Source of the DNA: CAZBWE01 sp964581905
Lineage (GTDB): Bacteria > Planctomycetota > Phycisphaerae > Sedimentisphaerales > Anaerobacaceae
NCBI GenBank assembly: GCA_964581905.1
Contig: CAZOQJ010000097.1
Coordinates: 1-9,372, forward strand
Length of the DNA: 9,372 bases
Direction: 5' to 3'
The notes beneath the pieces are model-generated. The model was not told where the DNA came from, ran no database searches, and was given only the letters and a program-made list of their open reading frames with translations. The position numbers and the translations under genes are program-made. Shown piece after piece: positions 6,445-9,372 of this stretch (position 1 is the first letter of the stretch; each line of letters starts with the position of its first letter).

Positions 6445-6473
6445 ATTTTATAACATATACGATAAATTTGCAA
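6445..6473 (-). promoter_or_regulatory. Predicted promoter of the metal-uptake operon
   Basis: On the minus strand TTGCAA (6473-6468) as -35, a 17-nt spacer, and TAAAAT (6450-6445) as -10. The -35 coincides with one half of the 17-bp palindrome, so a repressor bound there would block polymerase. Predicted from sequence only. Confidence 0.45.
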
Positions 6474-6484
6474 CTAAGTTGCAA
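6468..6484. promoter_or_regulatory. Perfect palindrome, candidate Fur-family operator
   Basis: TTGCAACT-A-AGTTGCAA is a perfect 8-1-8 inverted repeat, equally readable as TTGCAA-N5-TTGCAA. That spacing matches the Nur (nickel-responsive Fur-family) box consensus reported in Streptomyces, as I recall it. It lies in the divergent intergenic region, 83 bp upstream of the first gene of the train that encodes a Fur-family regulator. I found no second copy in the window. Confidence 0.6.
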
Positions 6485-6510
6485 GGAGAAACCTGACTAC
6501 CTTTAATTTC

Positions 6511-6539
6511 TTGATTAAAGACGGTTTTGAGCGTAAAAT
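6511..6539 (+). promoter_or_regulatory. Predicted ribF promoter
   Basis: TTGATT (6511-6516), 17-nt spacer, TAAAAT (6534-6539), giving an expected transcript start some 34 nt before the ribF ATG. The -35 falls inside an inverted repeat CTTTAAT-TTCTTG-ATTAAAG (6501-6520), which could be an operator. There is no room for, and no sign of, an FMN riboswitch. Confidence 0.4.
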
Positions 6540-6579
6540 CAGTTTTTTTCTCTGAGGATTTTGAGCCAAAAGGGTCCGA

Positions 6580-7569
6580 ATGAAAGTAATTGAATCTAAA
6601 TCACAGCCTGTCGGCGTGGCCGCAGGAGCTGTCCTGACTATTGGAAATTTCGATGGCGTCCATCTCGGCCATCAGGAAATTCTCATCACTGCCGGAAAAA
6701 TCGCAAACAAAAGGCAAACGCAACTGGTTGCGATGACTTTCGAGCCACATCCACTCGCAATTTTGCATCCACAAAAAGCCCCCGGCATTTTGACACCATT
6801 GGAGTTAAAAAAACATCTTCTGGCCAAACTTAGAGTGGATTGCCTTTTTGTCCAGAAAAGCAACCCTGAGCTTCTTGCCCTTTCACCGCAGGATTATGTG
6901 GAACAGTTCATCGTCAAAGGTATCCAGCCGAGTATAATAATTGAGGGTGAAAGCTTTAACTTCGGCTCCGATCGGACAGGTAACCCATATTTACTTGGAA
7001 AATTGGCAGATGAGAACGGCTTTGAAGTATCTATAGTCAAGGCCAAAGAGATTAAACTCTCAACCGGACAAATGGTCCAAATCTCAAGTACCATAATTCG
7101 CAAACTGCTCTCAACCGGCAAGGTAGCTGATGCTGCTATTGCATTAGGTAGGCCTTATCGACTGCTCGGTCAAATTGTTCCCGGGCAGGGCAAAGGAAAA
7201 CAGCTCGGATTTCCAACGTTGAATTTGCAGCCGTTAAATCAGCTTGTCCCGGCAGAGGGTGTGTATGCCGGCCTTGTCGAAATCGGCGATAGTGCCGAAT
7301 ATGTCTGTGCAGCAAAAGAAAAAATCCCTGCTGCTTTTAGCATCGGCAGAGCTGAGACCCTCGAAAGCGATTATCCGACACTTATAGAAGCTCACATACT
7401 CACGGGTGATGTCGGTAATTTATACGGCAAGTGGCTGGCTATGGATTTCATCGAACGAATCCGCAGCCAGCAGAAATTCGATAGTGAAAAAAAGCTCTCC
7501 GCCCAAATCGCAAAAGACTGTGAAAAGGCAAAGAAGATTTTAGCCACAGTCAATATAAAGAGCTCATAA
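6580..7569 (+). CDS. ribF: Bifunctional riboflavin kinase / FMN adenylyltransferase
   Basis: Converts riboflavin to FMN and then FAD in the cytoplasm. 329 residues, close to the usual 305-320. The N-terminal adenylyltransferase domain shows the nucleotidyltransferase signature TIGNFDGVHLGHQEIL (20-35), MTFEPHPLAIL (52-62), GESFNFGSDRTGN and the ISSTIIRKLLSTG motif. The C-terminal kinase domain starts near residue 193 (RPYRLLGQIVPGQGKGKQLGFPTLN), with the PTxN motif as PTLN, then AEGVYAG, SIGRAET and IEAHIL with NLYGKWLAMDFIERIR. The chosen ATG has AGGG about 6 nt upstream. It stands alone on the plus strand, divergent from the metal operon and convergent with the sulfite-reductase gene (17 bp apart). 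A housekeeping gene with no sign of damage. Confidence 0.96.
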   Translation: MKVIESKSQPVGVAAGAVLTIGNFDGVHLGHQEILITAGKIANKRQTQLVAMTFEPHPLAILHPQKAPGILTPLELKKHLLAKLRVDCLFVQKSNPELLALSPQDYVEQFIVKGIQPSIIIEGESFNFGSDRTGNPYLLGKLADENGFEVSIVKAKEIKLSTGQMVQISSTIIRKLLSTGKVADAAIALGRPYRLLGQIVPGQGKGKQLGFPTLNLQPLNQLVPAEGVYAGLVEIGDSAEYVCAAKEKIPAAFSIGRAETLESDYPTLIEAHILTGDVGNLYGKWLAMDFIERIRSQQKFDSEKKLSAQIAKDCEKAKKILATVNIKSS

Positions 7570-7586
7570 TCTGTTTTTCCCGAAAT

Positions 7587-8249
7587 TTATCCGCCAATAA
7601 TAGCCGATTTGAACTCGTCAAAGCTCATCTTTTCCAGCATCGCTCCCAGTCTTTGGTGTGGTTTAGCATTGGCTTTATAATACTCAATAATTTTTTCTAC
7701 CAACTTGAGCGCTTCTTCAGCAGTTATATCCTTGGCCAATTCTTTGGACAATCTCGGCTTAGCACCGCCATTGCCGCCAACCAACAATCTCCAGCCCTTA
7801 GGCATGCCGACAAGCCCGATATCCTTGATGGCCGTTTCGGCACACTGGTTTGGACAGCCGCTTACACCAATCTTGAGCTTGCTCGGCAACTCTAAACCAT
7901 GATATTTCTCATCGAGTTTCAGACCCAAGGTGAGACTGTCCTGCAAACCGCGTTTGCAAAATGTCGTTCCCGGACAGGCCTTGACGCTCCTTACACAAAG
8001 CCCGACAGCTGCTCCGGGTTTCATTCCAAGCTCGGACCAGACATTATCAACATCTTCCTCCTTCAGGCCTACTATTGCGATTCTTGCAGCACTGGTTATC
8101 TTAAGCGCTGCCGCCCCAAACTTTTCAGCTACATCGGCAAGCTTGCGCAGAATCTCCGGCTTAACGACGCCACATGGAATATGCGGCGCCACCGCATAGG
8201 TATATTTATCCCGCTGAATAATTACTCCTTTTTCGCCATCCTTTAACAT
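7587..8249 (-). CDS. Small siroheme/[4Fe-4S] sulfite or nitrite reductase
   Basis: A 220-residue single-chain protein with one nitrite/sulfite reductase ferredoxin-like half domain (about 5-80; KITSAARIAIVGL) and a siroheme/[4Fe-4S] domain. The cluster motif is complete: Cys92-x5-Cys98 (ACPGTTFCKRG) and Cys132-x3-Cys136 (SGCPNQCAE). Basic residues near the haem face are Arg56, Arg87 and Lys90. The size and layout match the assimilatory-type low-molecular-weight sulfite reductases described in Desulfovibrio and methanogens, not the duplicated 500-600-residue enzymes. Six-electron reduction of sulfite or nitrite is the expected chemistry, but the physiological substrate and electron donor are unknown. 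The ATG follows the stop of the DUF2400 gene by 2 bp, indicating translational coupling. A C-terminal extension (about 165-220) lacks further metal motifs. Confidence 0.88.
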   Translation of the reverse strand: MLKDGEKGVIIQRDKYTYAVAPHIPCGVVKPEILRKLADVAEKFGAAALKITSAARIAIVGLKEEDVDNVWSELGMKPGAAVGLCVRSVKACPGTTFCKRGLQDSLTLGLKLDEKYHGLELPSKLKIGVSGCPNQCAETAIKDIGLVGMPKGWRLLVGGNGGAKPRLSKELAKDITAEEALKLVEKIIEYYKANAKPHQRLGAMLEKMSFDEFKSAIIGG

Positions 8250-8251
8250 TT

Positions 8252-9118
8252 TTAATTATCTTTCTTTTCTGTATATAAACACAAATCGAACAACTCACAT
8301 TTTTCGCAATTTTTTCTAATTCGGCCGTTACAGTTTTCGACAATCCCGAGCCGACTCAATGCAAAATCATATCTCACGGGGTCGTCCGGCTCAATCTCAG
8401 CAAAACCTTTCGTTATACTTACCGCTATCGGTAAAGAGAGTGTTTTTTGAGCGTGAAAACCTAAAATCCTTGACAACCTGTGCATATGAACATCGACCGG
8501 CACAATCAGTTTTGCCTGAGCAACACCTTTCCATAATCCAGCATCAACCTCATCATCACGCACCATCCATCGCAAAAAAAGATTCAGCCGTTTACAGACA
8601 CTACCTCTTGCAGGACTTGCCAATAAATACTTTAATCCACTGCTTACCTTTCGGCCGTTTTGCTTTGCATGTATTTCATAAAGCGAATCACAAAATCTCG
8701 ACAGGGCCGGAATGATATTATCATCTCTTCTGTCATATCCGAGCAAAAAGAATTTTTCAATACTGCCTTTTTCCTGCAAAACCTTTTTCAAAACCGACAA
8801 TAAATCAGCAATATCCTTCCCCGCCGTGAAGCGATGTTTGAAGCTACTTAACTTTTGCTGCTTTGCCTTATTAAAATCAAAAACAAACGCATAGGGACTC
8901 GCCCCCATACGGTTAAACAGGTCATTTAGATTTTTTTCAATCTGCTGGACCCGGCCATAGGCGAGCACTGCTGATAAAAGACCGGCTACCTCCATATCAG
9001 CCGGTTCCGTGTAGTGATATACAAATTGCAGGGGGTCCGGCTTTATGCGAGCACGATGGTTGTACTTGCTGTAAAGTCTTTCCAGCACGTCTCTTATGTT
9101 AATTGGCTCTCTATTCAC
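8252..9118 (-). CDS. TIGR02757/DUF2400 family protein, probable HhH-GPD glycosylase relative
   Basis: 288 residues matching the TIGR02757 pattern: DPLQFVYHYTEPADMEVAGLLSA near the start, AYGRVQQIEKNLNDLF and MGASPYAFV. The C-terminal half resembles HhH-GPD DNA glycosylases. GSVCKRLN (172-179) aligns with the GVGRKTAN hairpin of endonuclease III, placing Lys176 at the catalytic lysine; VPVDVHMHRLSRILG (206-220) gives Asp209 at the catalytic aspartate; and Cys263-x7-Cys271-x2-Cys274-x5-Cys280 mimics the iron-sulfur loop (C-x6-C-x2-C-x5-C). Family membership is seen; enzymatic function is inference. The start is GTG at 9118-9116, since a stop closes the frame four codons upstream; no clear Shine-Dalgarno. 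It is coupled to the sulfite-reductase gene downstream. Confidence 0.88.
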   Translation of the reverse strand: MNREPINIRDVLERLYSKYNHRARIKPDPLQFVYHYTEPADMEVAGLLSAVLAYGRVQQIEKNLNDLFNRMGASPYAFVFDFNKAKQQKLSSFKHRFTAGKDIADLLSVLKKVLQEKGSIEKFFLLGYDRRDDNIIPALSRFCDSLYEIHAKQNGRKVSSGLKYLLASPARGSVCKRLNLFLRWMVRDDEVDAGLWKGVAQAKLIVPVDVHMHRLSRILGFHAQKTLSLPIAVSITKGFAEIEPDDPVRYDFALSRLGIVENCNGRIRKNCEKCELFDLCLYTEKKDN

Positions 9119-9208
9119 AAAGCACCATTAAGATTTTCGATTCTCGATGTTCGAAACTTAAACCCAGTAATGAGCAACAAACGTCAGGATTTAAAGCTGT
9201 TTCAAATC
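9119..9208. other. Short intergenic region with two small inverted repeats
   Basis: Between the ferritin-like gene and the DUF2400 gene. Apart from the hairpin at 9187-9209 it holds TTTCGA (9135-9140) facing TCGAAA (9151-9156) across a 10-nt loop rich in TCGA steps. No convincing promoter was found. Confidence 0.4.
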
Positions 9209-9209
9209 C
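9187..9209 (-). terminator. AT-rich hairpin just after the ferritin-like gene
   Basis: On the minus strand GGATTTGAA pairs with TTTAAATCC (one G-U pair) around the 5-nt loop ACAGC. The stem begins in the stop codon itself. Only a weak T-rich stretch (TGACGTTTGTTG) follows, so it may be a weak terminator or a 3' stability hairpin. Confidence 0.35.
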
Positions 9210-9372
9210 TAATACTCCTCCAGGTGATAGAACTCAGCATTTTCAAGCCAAGTCTCAGGGCGGGACACAAACTCGATTATATTCTCCAGCAGAAAGTAAT
9301 GTTTCTTTTCTTCCTCGGCCAATTTTAGAAAGATTTCTTTTTGATATTCTTTTTCTACCTGATTTGCTTTTT
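9209..9372 (-). CDS. Ferritin-like / rubrerythrin-type protein, C-terminal fragment (runs off right edge)
   Basis: The last 54 residues of a helical protein, open to the window edge and ending in TAG at 9211-9209. The helix VEKEYQKEIFLKLAEEEKKHYFLLENIIEFV contains the ExxH diiron-ligand pattern of ferritin-like four-helix proteins (EKKH), followed by SRPETWLENAEFYHLEEY. That tail is one I associate with stand-alone ferritin-like proteins of anaerobes annotated as rubrerythrin; no C-terminal rubredoxin CxxC is present. A role in iron or peroxide handling is probable but the N-terminal ligands lie outside the window. It is upstream of DUF2400 on the same strand with a 90-bp gap, so co-transcription is uncertain. 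Confidence 0.8.
   Translation of the reverse strand, partial: KANQVEKEYQKEIFLKLAEEEKKHYFLLENIIEFVSRPETWLENAEFYHLEEY

Noticed and set aside
6386..6579. FMN riboswitch upstream of ribF
   Set aside because: The 194-bp region is AT-rich and lacks the conserved RFN segments (AGGGYR, multi-stem layout); only short promoters and inverted repeats are visible.
7570..7586. Bidirectional terminator between ribF and the sulfite reductase gene
   Set aside because: Only a short T-run (GTTTTTCCC) is present, with no stable stem before it on either strand.
7899..8246. 115-codon open frame on the plus strand
   Set aside because: Antisense to the well-supported siroheme reductase with its complete Cys motif; composition not protein-like.
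8359..8715. 118-codon open frame on the plus strand
   Set aside because: Antisense to the DUF2400 gene, whose motifs are intact across this segment.
9135..9156. TCGA-rich inverted repeat as an insertion scar or operator
   Set aside because: Six-bp arms with a 10-nt loop of simple TCGA steps are easily met by chance; no second copy or linked regulator.
9014..9328. 104-codon open frame on the plus strand
   Set aside because: Spans the start of DUF2400 and the ferritin-like C-terminus, both coding on the other strand; no recognisable motif.

Overview
The window looks like a chromosomal segment from a diderm, probably anaerobic or microaerobic bacterium. An outer-membrane porin implies two membranes. 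A small siroheme sulfite reductase and the tail of a ferritin-like/rubrerythrin-type protein suggest anaerobic redox chemistry. The gene mix and two palindromic repeats of a kind I associate with environmental Planctomycetota and similar genomes would fit a Planctomycetota (Phycisphaerae-like) bacterium. That assignment is a guess from style, not proof.

Left two thirds (1-6385, all minus strand): one long gene train reads right to left. It holds a His-rich multi-pass membrane protein, a Fur-family regulator, a small membrane-anchored protein with a His/Cys motif, an outer-membrane porin with a coiled-coil N-terminus, a periplasmic metal-binding protein of the ZnuA/TroA type, two ABC-3 family permeases, and finally mannose-6-phosphate isomerase (cut by the left edge). 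The most economical reading is a complete path for zinc or a similar divalent metal through both membranes, with its own regulator. A perfect 17-bp palindrome, TTGCAACTAAGTTGCAA, lies at the head of the train over a plausible -35 box and is the best candidate operator for the Fur-family protein. Remarkably, no ABC ATPase is encoded: the place where it usually sits, between the binding protein and the permeases, is a 15-bp gap.

Middle (6386-7569): a divergent intergenic region of 194 bp carries the palindrome, a likely promoter for each direction, and then ribF (bifunctional riboflavin kinase/FAD synthetase) on the plus strand.

Right (7587-9372, minus strand, convergent with ribF): a ferritin-like C-terminus enters from the right edge, followed by a TIGR02757/DUF2400 protein and, 2 bp later, a 220-residue siroheme/[4Fe-4S] sulfite or nitrite reductase. 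The DUF2400 protein retains what look like the catalytic Lys and Asp and the Cys cluster of an HhH-GPD DNA glycosylase with an iron-sulfur loop.

Repeats: one hairpin-forming repeat lies in frame inside the second permease gene and adds about 18 residues relative to its paralogue next door; a second GC-rich hairpin fills the gap between the two permease genes. No rRNA, tRNA, CRISPR, transposase or phage gene was seen, and no gene-free stretch exceeds 200 bp.
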